Part shown: positions 31,501 to 40,170 of the stretch, piece after piece
Position numbering within the stretch: the first letter of the stretch is position 1
Layout of the letters: each line of letters opens with the position of its first letter
From: Ignavibacteriales bacterium
GTDB taxonomy: Bacteria > Bacteroidota > Ignavibacteria > Ignavibacteriales > Ignavibacteriaceae
Reading direction: 5' to 3'
Assembly: GCA_016707115.1 (NCBI GenBank)
Contig: JADJIH010000030.1
Span: 1-64,000 of the forward strand
DNA: 64,000 bases
Position numbers and translations under genes: made by a program
Notes under the pieces: generated by a model
What the model saw: only the letters and a program-made list of their open reading frames with translations
Database searches by the model: none
Told to the model about the DNA's origin: nothing

Positions 31501-31523
31501 TACATAATAAATTTGTAGTCTTT

Positions 31524-31553
31524 AAGGCGATTCAATTGAGTCGCCTTTTTTTG
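31524..31553 (+). terminator. terminator after aconitase
   Basis: Hairpin AAGGCGATTCAA / TTGAGTCGCCTT with one G-T pair and almost no loop, then a T-run, 23 bases after the aconitase stop. Confidence 0.8.
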
Positions 31554-31670
31554 GATCAATAAACTTTGTGTTCTTCGTGGAAATTTTAGCGTTTGCGTGA
31601 AAGTGGGTTAAGGGAAAATTTACGCGCAAAGGACTCAAAGATTTTCTCAAAGAGCACAAAGAAATACAAA

Positions 31671-32141
31671 CTATTTAACTTCTACACCATAAACTTTTTC
31701 CAGCAAATCAGAAAGAGTTTTCTTTTCTGTATTTGAGAGAGTGGAGGATATGTAACTTCCCAAAGCCTGAATTTCCGGATGTGCTTTATCTAAAAGTTTT
31801 ATTCCTTTTTCAGTAATACGAGTCATAGAAAGTCTCTTATCTTCAGTTGAATTAAATCTTTCAACTAACTTTTCTTTCATCAGTCTATCAATTATTCTTG
31901 TTACATCAGGTGCTGGTTCAATCATTCTGGAAATAATATCACAACGCGGATGACCATTTGGATAAACTCCCTTTAGAATGCGAAGCACATTATATTGCGG
32001 CAAAGTTAATCCATACTTACTCATAACCTCATCGTGTTTTGAACGAAGGAAGTAAGATGTTACAAAAATATTTAATGCAACTTCCTGATCAAGGCTTTCA
32101 AACTTTGTTTGTTTAAGCCATTGTTTTAGTATTTCGCCCAT
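31671..32141 (-). CDS. MarR-family transcriptional regulator
   Basis: A 156-residue winged-helix regulator. The DNA-binding domain is marked by KYGLTLPQYNVLRILKGVYP, CDIISRMIEPAPDVTRIIDR (recognition helix) and LVERFNSTEDKRLSMTRITE, the wing with the conserved DKR. The flanking helices for dimerisation are present at both ends. MarR proteins bind as dimers to palindromic operators and often respond to small phenolic ligands. It is divergent from the BatA-like gene at 32295 and has a near-perfect promoter (32176-32206). A 16-base palindrome lies further upstream. Ligand unknown. The aromatic amino acid lyases downstream (35741, 38627) would make phenolic or urocanic products, but this link is speculative. 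Confidence 0.88.
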   Translation of the reverse strand: MGEILKQWLKQTKFESLDQEVALNIFVTSYFLRSKHDEVMSKYGLTLPQYNVLRILKGVYPNGHPRCDIISRMIEPAPDVTRIIDRLMKEKLVERFNSTEDKRLSMTRITEKGIKLLDKAHPEIQALGSYISSTLSNTEKKTLSDLLEKVYGVEVK

Positions 32142-32175
32142 ATCGCTCTTTTAATAATTAAACGTGTTATGACAC

Positions 32176-32206
32176 CAAAATTAACTTTATATCTTTCTAA
32201 TTCAAA
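32176..32206 (-). promoter_or_regulatory. promoter of marR, Bacteroidota type
   Basis: On the minus strand: TTTG (32203-32206), 19 bases, TAATTTTG (32176-32183). It matches TTTG/TAnnTTTG perfectly and lies 35 bases before the start codon. Confidence 0.75.
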
Positions 32207-32271
32207 GTAAGATTTAACAACTTTTAATTAGCATAGTATTCTCAGATCATTATTACTATTTTTTGATCAAT

Positions 32272-32287
32272 AATAATGGACATTATT
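32272..32287. promoter_or_regulatory. palindrome, candidate MarR operator
   Basis: AATAATG-GA-CATTATT, perfect arms with a two-base centre, ends seven bases before the BatA-like start codon. A second palindrome, TTGATCAA, lies just upstream (32263-32270). The length fits a MarR-type operator, but no binding is shown. Confidence 0.4.
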
Positions 32288-32294
32288 CTAGAGT

Positions 32295-34389
32295 ATGATT
32301 TTTCTAAATCCTGCAATTTTATTCGGATTGCTAGCTGCATCAATTCCTGTAATTATTCACTTATTCAATCTTAGAAAACTTAAAAAGATTGAATTTAGTA
32401 CGCTTACCTTTTTAAAGGAATTACAGAAAAATAAAATTCGTAAAATAAAATTAAAGCAATGGATTTTACTTGCACTAAGAGTTTTAATAATCCTTTTTGT
32501 TGTGATGGCATTTGCACGTCCGGCATTGCAATCAATGCAAATTGGCGGAACAACTTCGGCAGCAAAAACAACTGCCATATTTATTCTTGATGATACCTTT
32601 AGTATGTCTGTTGTTGATCAGAAAGGATCATATTTTAATCAAGCTAAAGAAATTATTAAGCAAGTTCTTTCTCAATTACAAGAAGGTGATGAAGTTGGTT
32701 TGATTTTAGTTTCAAATCCCAAAGGTGAAAATAAGCTTACTTCAAATCTATCCGAGTTTGTAAAAAATATTGATCAACTTGTTTTATCATTTGCATCAGG
32801 TGATTTGAACTCTGCAATTACTAAAGCATCTCAAATAATTTCTGAGAGTAAAAACTTTAATAAAGAGATTTATGTTTTGTCAGATTTTCAGAAAAATAAA
32901 ATCACAAAAGAAAATCTTAATAATGATTTAAGTGAATTATTAAATGAAGGCATCAGGCTTTATTCTTTTGATTTATCAGACAAAGATGTTTTTAATCTTT
33001 CCGTTGATGAATTGAAAATTAATAACCAGATTTTTGAAAAAGATAAACCTGTTAGTTTTTCTATAACAATTTCGAACAATTCAAAACAAGATGTAAGTAA
33101 TGCTGTCGTTTCTTTGTTTATAAATGATGAAAGAGCAGCTCAAAAAAGTTTTGATGTGAGTACAGGTCAATCTACAATTGTGGAGATTGAGGCAATCCCA
33201 AAGACAAATGGATTTATTGATGTTGTTGCAGAAATTGAAACCGATGAAATTGAGCAGGATAATAAGCGGTTTGCAAGTTTATTCATACCCGAAAAAATAT
33301 CTGTCGGACTATTTGCTGAAAACCAAAATGATTTGACTTATGTAGATCTTGCTCTACAGACAGCAGGACAGGAAAAATATCAGATTGAAAGAAAGAGTTT
33401 AAACCAATTAACATCTCAGCAGTTAAATAAATATCAAACAATTATTATCTCAGCAAACACAATCGCATCTGGAATTGAACAGGTAAAAAACTTTGTGCAA
33501 AATGGCGGCGGAGTGATTTTATTCCCTTCATCAAATCAAGATGCTGCTAGATTAAATCAACTTTATTCTCAATTAGGATTAAGAATTAGTTCTTCTTTCG
33601 TTGGCAAAGTTAATAGTACCGATTTGAAAATTAAGTTTGATAAAACTGATTTTAATCATCCGGTTTTCCAAAATATTTTCCAGAATGATGATAAGAAAAA
33701 ATATGAATCACCTGAACTTAATGCTTACTATAAATTAACATCATCAGGTAATCAATTAATTTCTTTGGTTGATGGATCATCTTTCTTAAGTGAACATAAA
33801 ATTGGAAAAGGAAAGATATTTGTTTTTAACTCTTCACCAGTTTTAAGCTGGAGTGATTTTCCGATTAAAAGTATTTTTGCTCCTTTGATAAACAAATCAG
33901 TAGCCTATCTTTCATCAAAAGAGAGAGATGAGAATATTTTTTCTCGCTGGTGATGAAGTAAATATTAATTTGAAGAACACTAATGTATCACAAATTAAAA
34001 TTTTAAGACCTGATAAATCTGATGAGTTTATAAATCTTAATGATAATTTGAGAAACGATTATTTAGCTTATTCAAATACAAATACTGCTGGTTCATACAA
34101 ATTCTATTCAGGTGATAATCAGATTGAAAATATTTCAATCAATACTGATCCAACAGAATCAATAACAGAATACGCTGATGAATCTGAGTTTGAGAATTAC
34201 CTTGATCAAATTAAATTTGCCGGTAAGTATGTATCTATTGATAAAGAAAGCAACATAACAGAAAAAATTATGCAGGCAAGATTTGGCTCAGAATTATGGA
34301 GATATTTTTTACTTGTTGCAATAATTCTAGCTTTAATTGAAATGACAATTGCAAGAAATGCAAAAAAAGATTTGGAAGGAATCCAGTAA
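32295..34389 (+). pseudogene. BatA-type membrane protein with vWA-like domain, one frameshift
   Basis: A large membrane protein that starts with the aerotolerance-regulator N-terminal domain (MIFLNPAILFGLLAASIPVI, HLFNLRKLKKIEFSTL, then a second span ILLALRVLIILFVVMAFARP). A von Willebrand A-like domain follows with a metal-site-like IFILDDTFSMSVVD near residue 95. Next are a CARDB-like segment (FSITISNNSKQDVSNAVVSL) and a DUF4350/GATase-like segment (NGGGVILFPSSNQDA). A C-terminal membrane span (LWRYFLLVAIILALIEMTIA) ends the protein. The frame breaks in a run of six T at 33937-33942; removing one T joins both parts into about 697 residues. Proteins of this kind sit with MoxR, DUF58, DUF4159 and DUF4175 genes. 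Here the latter two lie 8-9 kb away. Confidence 0.85.
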
Positions 34390-34390
34390 C

Positions 34391-34468
34391 GTCATTGCGA
34401 GTCCCATCGGGACGAAGCAATCTAACGAATAAACAGATTGCTTCACTCGAAGACTCGTTCGCAATGAC
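34391..34468. repeat. intergenic palindromic repeat, family 2, copy 1
   Basis: It begins GTCATTGCGAG and ends TTCGCAATGAC, with internal arms GAAGCAATCT and AGATTGCTTC. It is a near-palindromic element of about 78 bases between the BatA-like gene and hflX. A second copy is at 38453-38538. No coding capacity. Confidence 0.8.
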
Positions 34469-34485
34469 AGACAGAAAAAAATATT

Positions 34486-35751
34486 ATGATAGAAATAACA
34501 AAAAAAGTAGTTGAACGAGCAATGCTCGTTGCCCTTGATACCAAAGCATACAGCAAAGAAGTTGTTGAAGAACATCTTGCAGAGCTTGAAGAACTTGCAA
34601 ATACTGCTGGAGCAGAAACAGTTTTTAAAATCATTCAGAGCAAAGCAAGAATGGATTCTGCTTACTACATCGGCAAAGGCAAAGCAGAAGAACTTGCTCA
34701 GCTTGTTGAGCTGAACGACATCAACATAATTATTTTTGATGATGATTTGACTCCTGTGCAGGTAAGAAATCTTTCTGATCTTTTTAAAAGAAAAGTTATT
34801 GATAGAAGCGGATTGATCCTGGATATTTTTGCTTCTCGAGCAAAAAGTAAAGAAGCAAAAACTCAGGTTGAACTTGCACAGCTTCAATATCTATTGCCAA
34901 GATTAACCCGCGCCTGGACTCACTTATCAAAACAGTATGGTGGAATTGGAACCAAAGGTCCTGGTGAAACTCAGATTGAAACTGATAGACGAATCATTCG
35001 TACCAGAATTTCGCATCTTAAAGAAAAACTTACTGAAATAGAAAATCACAGAATTACACAAAGTGCAGGAAGAAAAAATTCAACAAGAATTGCAATTGCT
35101 GGTTACACTAATGCCGGCAAATCTACTTTGTTTAATCTATTAACAAGTTCAGATGTTTTTGCTGAAGATAAATTATTTGCGACATTGGATTCCACAACAC
35201 GTTCACTTGAAGTTCACGATACAGAAAAAATATTAATTAGCGATACGGTGGGATTTATTCGCAAACTACCGCCGCAGCTTATTGCATCTTTTAAAAGTAC
35301 GCTTAGCGAAGTGCGAGAAGCGGATATAATATTTCATGTTGTGGATGTTTCGCATACATTTTATGAAGATCATATTAAAGTTGTTGAGGATACGTTAAAG
35401 GAATTTGGAAGTGCTGATAAAAAAGTTGTTAGAATATTTAACAAGATTGATTTAATTAAAGATAAAGCTAAAATTGATTTCATTCGTAATTCGCACAAAG
35501 AAAGCATAATGATTTCTGCTATGCGTGGAATGAATATTTCCGCGTTAAAGAAGTTGTTGAATGATATTATAGAAGATCAGTTTGTTGAAGCAAAAATTAA
35601 ATTGCAATTAACCGATTCAAAAAAAGTTTCGCAAATTCATTCACTCGCGGAAGTTCTTAAAATAGATTATGATGAAAACGGAATTAAAATTCATTACAAA
35701 ACAAGTAAACAAAACTCAGATAAAATAAAGAAGATAATTCATGGCTCGTAA
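34486..35751 (+). CDS. hflX: GTPase HflX
   Basis: A 421-residue ribosome-associated GTPase that helps recycle stalled ribosomes. The N-terminal HflX domain has AYYIGKGKAEELAQL, IIFDDDLTPVQVRNL and RSGLILDIFASRAKSKEAKT. The hallmark GGIGTKGPGETQIETDRR comes before the G domain. G motifs: G1 AGYTNAGKSTLFNLL, G2 region ATLDSTTRSLEV, G3 DTVGFI, G4 FNKIDLI. A short C-terminal domain follows. Length is normal. It follows a palindromic repeat that separates it from the BatA-like gene, and it overlaps the next gene (lyase) by 11 bases, implying co-translation. Confidence 0.96.
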   Translation: MIEITKKVVERAMLVALDTKAYSKEVVEEHLAELEELANTAGAETVFKIIQSKARMDSAYYIGKGKAEELAQLVELNDINIIIFDDDLTPVQVRNLSDLFKRKVIDRSGLILDIFASRAKSKEAKTQVELAQLQYLLPRLTRAWTHLSKQYGGIGTKGPGETQIETDRRIIRTRISHLKEKLTEIENHRITQSAGRKNSTRIAIAGYTNAGKSTLFNLLTSSDVFAEDKLFATLDSTTRSLEVHDTEKILISDTVGFIRKLPPQLIASFKSTLSEVREADIIFHVVDVSHTFYEDHIKVVEDTLKEFGSADKKVVRIFNKIDLIKDKAKIDFIRNSHKESIMISAMRGMNISALKKLLNDIIEDQFVEAKIKLQLTDSKKVSQIHSLAEVLKIDYDENGIKIHYKTSKQNSDKIKKIIHGS

Positions 35752-37306
35752 AAAATTAATCGTTGATGGCAAATCACTAACATTAGATAAAATAGAATTT
35801 TTCTTAAAAGATAATCCAATTGTTTCTCTATCAAACGAATCTAAAAAAAATGTAATTAAAGCACGCAAGCTTATAGATAAATGGGTTGATGAAGGCAAAG
35901 TAATTTACGGAGTTACAACTGGTTTTGGTGAGTTTGCAAATGTTTCAATTTCTAAAAAGGATATTGAAAAGCTTCAGGAAAATTTAATTGTTAGTCACTC
36001 AACAGGAGTTGGTGATCCACTTCCTCCGTTTATTGTTAAGATAATGATGCTGCTTCGTGTTAATGCGCTTGCTAGTGGACATTCAGGAATTCGTCTGGAA
36101 ACTCTTGAACTATTAATTGCGATGATCAACAACAATATCATTCCAGTTATTCCATCACAAGGTTCAGTTGGTTCAAGCGGAGATCTTGCGCCTCTATCTC
36201 ATCTTGTACTTGCAATGATTGGAAAAGGTGAAGCTCAGATTTACAAAGATGTGATGAAAGATAATCAGCATAAATTAAAAGTTTTAAAATCATCTATTGC
36301 ACTAAAGAAATTTGGATTAACTCCGATTAAGCTCGCTGCTAAAGAAGGTTTAGCCTTAATTAACGGCACTCAAATGATGACAGCTTTTGCATCATACATT
36401 TGCATAGAAGCAAAACGACTTGAAAAGATTGCAGATATTGCCGGAGCTTTATCACACGAAACACTACGCGGAACAGACAATGCTTTTGATTTGAGAATAC
36501 ATAAGTTAAGACCATTTCCTGGACAACTAACTGTTGCAAAAAATATTCTTGCGATGATTAAAGGAAGTGAGATTCGGGAATCACACAGAGAAAATGATCC
36601 GCGTGTCCAGGATTCATATTCGATACGCTGCATTCCGCAAATTCATGGTGCTTCAAGAGATTCGATAGACTATGTTTGTTCGCGAGTTGAGATTGAACTT
36701 AATTCTGTAAATGATAATCCATTAATTTTCCCGGATGATGAAGCTCATCTTGAAGGCGGAAATTTTCATGGCCAACCAATGGCTCTTGCTATGGATTTTA
36801 TGGCAATTGCACTTTCTGAGTATGCAAGTGTTTCTGAAAGAAGAACTGAAAGAATGTTAAATGGTTCGTTAAGCAGTTTGCCAAGATTTCTTGCTAAGAA
36901 TGGCGGATTAAACTCAGGTTTGATGATTGCACAATACACTTCAGCGGCGTTAGTTTCGGAAAATAAAGTTCTTGCTCATCCTGCTAGTGTGGATTCAATT
37001 CCAACTTCTGCAAACCAGGAAGATCATAATTCAATGGGATCAATAGCAGCAAGAAAATGTTTTCAGATATTAAAAAATGTTCAAGCAGTTTTAGCGATTG
37101 AAATTCTTACAGCCTGCCAGGGATTAGAATTCCACAAACCAATGAAGTTTGGAAAAGGCACGGAAACAGTTTATAAAGAAATTCGAAAATCTGTTTCTCC
37201 GCTTTTAAATGATAGAATTATTTATAAAGATATTGAGTCTGTTAGAACAATTATAATGAATGATTTAGTTCTTAAAAAAGTTCAGGAGTTCGTAAAATTA
37301 GTTTAG
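35741..37306 (+). CDS. hutH: histidine ammonia-lyase-like MIO enzyme (SSG tripeptide)
   Basis: A 521-residue member of the aromatic amino acid lyase family, which removes ammonia from His, Tyr or Phe with the self-made MIO cofactor. The active-site Tyr lies in VIYGVTTGFGEF (Y56). The MIO loop is GSVGSSGDLAPLSH, with SSG at 145-147 where most enzymes have ASG. NGTQMM, YSIRCIPQIHGA, NDNPLIF and QEDHNSMG follow in order. Residues S85-H86 in NLIVSHSTGVG resemble the selectivity pair of histidine enzymes, so HutH function is favoured. The hut operon is not present; neighbours are hflX (11-base overlap), a secreted protein, a YCII protein and a second lyase. Substrate is an inference. Confidence 0.85.
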   Translation: MARKKLIVDGKSLTLDKIEFFLKDNPIVSLSNESKKNVIKARKLIDKWVDEGKVIYGVTTGFGEFANVSISKKDIEKLQENLIVSHSTGVGDPLPPFIVKIMMLLRVNALASGHSGIRLETLELLIAMINNNIIPVIPSQGSVGSSGDLAPLSHLVLAMIGKGEAQIYKDVMKDNQHKLKVLKSSIALKKFGLTPIKLAAKEGLALINGTQMMTAFASYICIEAKRLEKIADIAGALSHETLRGTDNAFDLRIHKLRPFPGQLTVAKNILAMIKGSEIRESHRENDPRVQDSYSIRCIPQIHGASRDSIDYVCSRVEIELNSVNDNPLIFPDDEAHLEGGNFHGQPMALAMDFMAIALSEYASVSERRTERMLNGSLSSLPRFLAKNGGLNSGLMIAQYTSAALVSENKVLAHPASVDSIPTSANQEDHNSMGSIAARKCFQILKNVQAVLAIEILTACQGLEFHKPMKFGKGTETVYKEIRKSVSPLLNDRIIYKDIESVRTIIMNDLVLKKVQEFVKLV

Positions 37307-37316
37307 CTGAGGTTTT

Positions 37317-38123
37317 ATGAAAAAGAACATTCTGAAGATAGTGTGCTTCATTTTCTTTATCTCCAATATTTCTTACTCGCAATATTTTGCTGATAGTGTA
37401 ATTTCTGATGCTGTGATTGAACTTTTTAAAATTGCTGATAATGAAAAAAAAGATAATCTTCCAAATGATAACTCAATTGTAGAAGATGATTCAACAATCA
37501 TTGATATAGATAGAATTGCTCAGCTTTTTTATCGAGTATTTGATGAGGATCCTGTTGGTTATAATTTTTATCTAAAACAAAAATTCCAAAAATGGAGCGC
37601 GGTCAGAGATCTAAATGAATTAAAACCAGCGATGAAGATTCGCCGACTCACTGAACGTGTAGCCCAGAAGTATGGCATTCCTTTTACTGAGATTATAAAA
37701 ACCCCAGCATTTTTGAGATGTAAATTTTTATTTTTTTCTTCGTCATATTATACCGAGGGTATTATAAGTTCTGATTTTAATTTTATAGTTGAAGATGTAC
37801 TAAAAGGGAATAAGTATTTTAAAGTGGGTGATACGATTACAGTTAGAATGCTTCCTGATATTGAATGTCCAAGTCCAGAATTTAAAGTTGGAAATTCATA
37901 CATAATTCCATTCGGTACCAATTTTAGTACTGGCCAAAATTCCTTCAATATTGTGTTTCATTATTTAGTAGAAAATTACAATACTTTGATAATGGGGATT
38001 CCTCCCAAAATATTCTCTATTGAAAATGAAATTGTTTTAAATGGGGAGTACATGGGATTTCCAGAAATGAATTGGAATGAATTTAAAGAGTACTTTAAGA
38101 ATAAGTTTTTAATATTTAATTGA
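37317..38123 (+). CDS. secreted protein of unknown function
   Basis: A 268-residue protein with a clear N-terminal signal peptide (KKNILKIVCFIFFISNISYS, cleavage near QYFADS). The mature part is acidic at the start (DNEKKDNLPNDNSIVEDDST) and then mixed. It includes AVRDLNELKPAMKIRRL, FIVEDVLKGNKYFKVGDTIT and CPSPEFKVGNSYIIPFG. The last two resemble the beta-barrel segments of proteins that measure or bind metal (an NTR/TIMP-like look), but I do not assign a family. No T9SS tail and no lipobox. It lies 10 bases after the first lyase and before the YCII gene, probably in the same transcript. Confidence 0.7.
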   Translation: MKKNILKIVCFIFFISNISYSQYFADSVISDAVIELFKIADNEKKDNLPNDNSIVEDDSTIIDIDRIAQLFYRVFDEDPVGYNFYLKQKFQKWSAVRDLNELKPAMKIRRLTERVAQKYGIPFTEIIKTPAFLRCKFLFFSSSYYTEGIISSDFNFIVEDVLKGNKYFKVGDTITVRMLPDIECPSPEFKVGNSYIIPFGTNFSTGQNSFNIVFHYLVENYNTLIMGIPPKIFSIENEIVLNGEYMGFPEMNWNEFKEYFKNKFLIFN

Positions 38124-38138
38124 AATAATGGATAAAAT

Positions 38139-38443
38139 ATGAACAAAACATTTTTATTAACATTTGTCCAAGGTCCAAATTATCAAGCTGATAAAAGTTT
38201 TCATGATCAACCCTTCTGGGAAAATCATTCGCGCTTTTCAGATAAACTTTTTTTGCAGGAAAGATAACAATGTGTGGACCGCTTACTGATGCTTCAAAAA
38301 CGCTTGTTGTTGCATTAGGTAAAAGTGAAAGCTCAATGCGTAATTTATTTAAAGATGATCCATTTATTAAAAATGGTGTTTTAATTCTCTCTCACGTTGA
38401 TGAATGGGAACTTCATTTAAATCCTGAACACGTTGAAGAGTAA
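38139..38443 (+). pseudogene. YCII-related domain protein, one frameshift
   Basis: A small protein of the YCII/ferredoxin-like fold family. The first part reads MNKTFLLTFVQGPNYQADKS and FWENHSRFSDKLF; then, in another frame, AGKITMCGPLTDASKTLVVA, SMRNLFKDDPFIKNGV and ELHLNPEHVEE. The break is in a run of seven T (38248-38254): adding one T gives one frame of 101 residues. The family (YciI and relatives) has a ferredoxin-like dimer and often occurs near catabolic enzymes. It sits between the secreted protein and a palindromic repeat, before the second lyase. Confidence 0.75.
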
Positions 38444-38452
38444 ACTCCGATC

Positions 38453-38538
38453 GTCATTGCGAATCTTCGACGATGCAATGTAACAGGTGATAATAATTAT
38501 AATACAGATTGCTTCATCCCTTTGGGATTCGCAATGAC
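38453..38538. repeat. intergenic palindromic repeat, family 2, copy 2
   Basis: It opens GTCATTGCGAATCTTCGACG and closes GGGATTCGCAATGAC; the centre has CAGATTGCTTCATC. Same family as 34391-34468, but the left internal arm has diverged. It separates the YCII gene from the second lyase. Confidence 0.75.
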
Positions 38539-38626
38539 CATATTAAATAATTCTTGAACTTGATCCTGAACTTCGACTAATCTTTCTTAAATTTAAACAT
38601 TAAAAATTTTATTATTCGGAGAAATT

Positions 38627-40150
38627 ATGTCAATCATTCTCGATGGATCAAATCTTACAGTAGAAAAATTAGTTAAAATAGCCCGCCACAAAGAAAAAGT
38701 AGAACTTAGCAGCGAAGCACTTCAACGCATTAAAACATGCCGAGCAATGCTTGAAGAAAAAATTCAGGCACACGAAATTATGTACGGAGTTAACACAGGT
38801 ATCGGCGAATTTTCTGAAGTTGTTTTAAACGATGATCAAGTAAAAGATTTTCAAAAGTATCTTATCTACAATCATTCCGCAGGAATTGGTGATCCAATGC
38901 CGATTGAACATGTTCGCGGTGCAATTGCAGGCAGAATAAATGTTCACGCTCACGGCAACTCCGGCTGCAGACCTGAAATTACATTAACTCTTGTTGAAAT
39001 GTTAAACAAAGATTGCATTCCGGTTGTTTGTGAAAAAGGTTCGGTTGGTGCTTGCGGAGATTTAGCGCCAATGTCTCAAATCGCGTTGTTGTTAATGGGA
39101 GAAGGCGAAGCATTTTTTAATGGAGAAAGACTTCCGGGAAATATCGCATTTGAAAAAGCCGGAATAAAAATTCCTGGTTTACAAGCGCGTGATGGTCTTG
39201 CAACAATTAATGGATCAAATTTTATTACAGCAATAAGTGCGTTGCAATTATATGATATTAATCGCTGGTTAAAGCAAGCAGAAATTGCTGCAGCAATGTC
39301 TCTTGAAGCGCTTCAGGCAAATATGAAACCTTACGATGTTCGTCTCCATCAATTGCGTGGGTTTTCTGGTGCTGTTCGTAGTTCAAAGGCAATTAAAAAT
39401 TGCGTTGAGGGAAGTGATCTTCTTACAGGAAAAATAAAACAAAAAGTTCAGGATGCTTATTCAATGCGTTCAACTCCGCAAGTTATTGGTGCCGCACACG
39501 ATGCAGTTGCTTATGCAAAATCACAAATTGAAATAGAACTAAACGGAGTTGGCGATAATCCAATTTTTATTCCTGAAGATAAAATAACTTTAACAGGTGC
39601 AAACTTTCAGGGAACTCCGGTTTCTCTTCCAATGGATATGATTAGTGCCGCAGTTACAATGGTAAGTGTTTTATCCGAAAGAAGAATGAACAGATTAAAT
39701 AATCCAGCATTAAGTGTTGGCTTGCCTGCATTCTTAACTAAAGGTGCGGGAATGTTTTCCGGTTTGATGTTAAGCCAATATACAGCGGATACATTGATTG
39801 TTGAACAAAGAATTTTATCTGCTCCTGCTTCTGTCCAATCAATTCCTGCTGCTGCGGATCAGGAGGATTTTGTTTCAATGGGAATGAATACTGTTCTTAA
39901 GAATCAGCAGATTTTGGATAATGCCTACGGTATTTTGGGAATAGAATTTATGGCTGCTGCACAAGCTCTTGATTTCCGTGAACATATTCCTGGAAAAGGA
40001 GTGGCAAAAGCAAAAGAAGTTATTCGTAAGCACGTAGAGTTTTTGGATATTGATCGTCCGCTTTATGCTGATCATAACAAGATGAAAGCACTTGTAAAAT
40101 CCTGTGAGATACTCGAGGAAGTTGAAAAAACTGTTGGTAGTTTGGAATAA
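38627..40150 (+). CDS. HAL/PAL/TAL-family lyase with ACG cofactor tripeptide
   Basis: A 507-residue paralogue of the lyase at 35741. The catalytic Tyr is in IMYGVNTGIGEF (Y53). The MIO loop reads GSVGACGDLAPMSQ, so residues 142-144 are Ala-Cys-Gly instead of Ala-Ser-Gly. Other family motifs are kept: NGSNFITA, YSMRSTPQVIGA, NGVGDNPIF, GANFQGTPVS and QEDFVSMG. The selectivity pair is N82-H83 (LIYNHSAGIGDP), and the residue after QED is Phe, not His. Both differ from typical histidine lyases, so the substrate may not be histidine. A Ser-to-Cys change in HAL is reported to keep MIO formation, so activity is plausible. It has a good ribosome binding site (GGAG) and lies 184 bases after the YCII gene. 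Confidence 0.85.
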   Translation: MSIILDGSNLTVEKLVKIARHKEKVELSSEALQRIKTCRAMLEEKIQAHEIMYGVNTGIGEFSEVVLNDDQVKDFQKYLIYNHSAGIGDPMPIEHVRGAIAGRINVHAHGNSGCRPEITLTLVEMLNKDCIPVVCEKGSVGACGDLAPMSQIALLLMGEGEAFFNGERLPGNIAFEKAGIKIPGLQARDGLATINGSNFITAISALQLYDINRWLKQAEIAAAMSLEALQANMKPYDVRLHQLRGFSGAVRSSKAIKNCVEGSDLLTGKIKQKVQDAYSMRSTPQVIGAAHDAVAYAKSQIEIELNGVGDNPIFIPEDKITLTGANFQGTPVSLPMDMISAAVTMVSVLSERRMNRLNNPALSVGLPAFLTKGAGMFSGLMLSQYTADTLIVEQRILSAPASVQSIPAAADQEDFVSMGMNTVLKNQQILDNAYGILGIEFMAAAQALDFREHIPGKGVAKAKEVIRKHVEFLDIDRPLYADHNKMKALVKSCEILEEVEKTVGSLE

Positions 40151-40170
40151 AATAGAATTCAGGAAATTAA

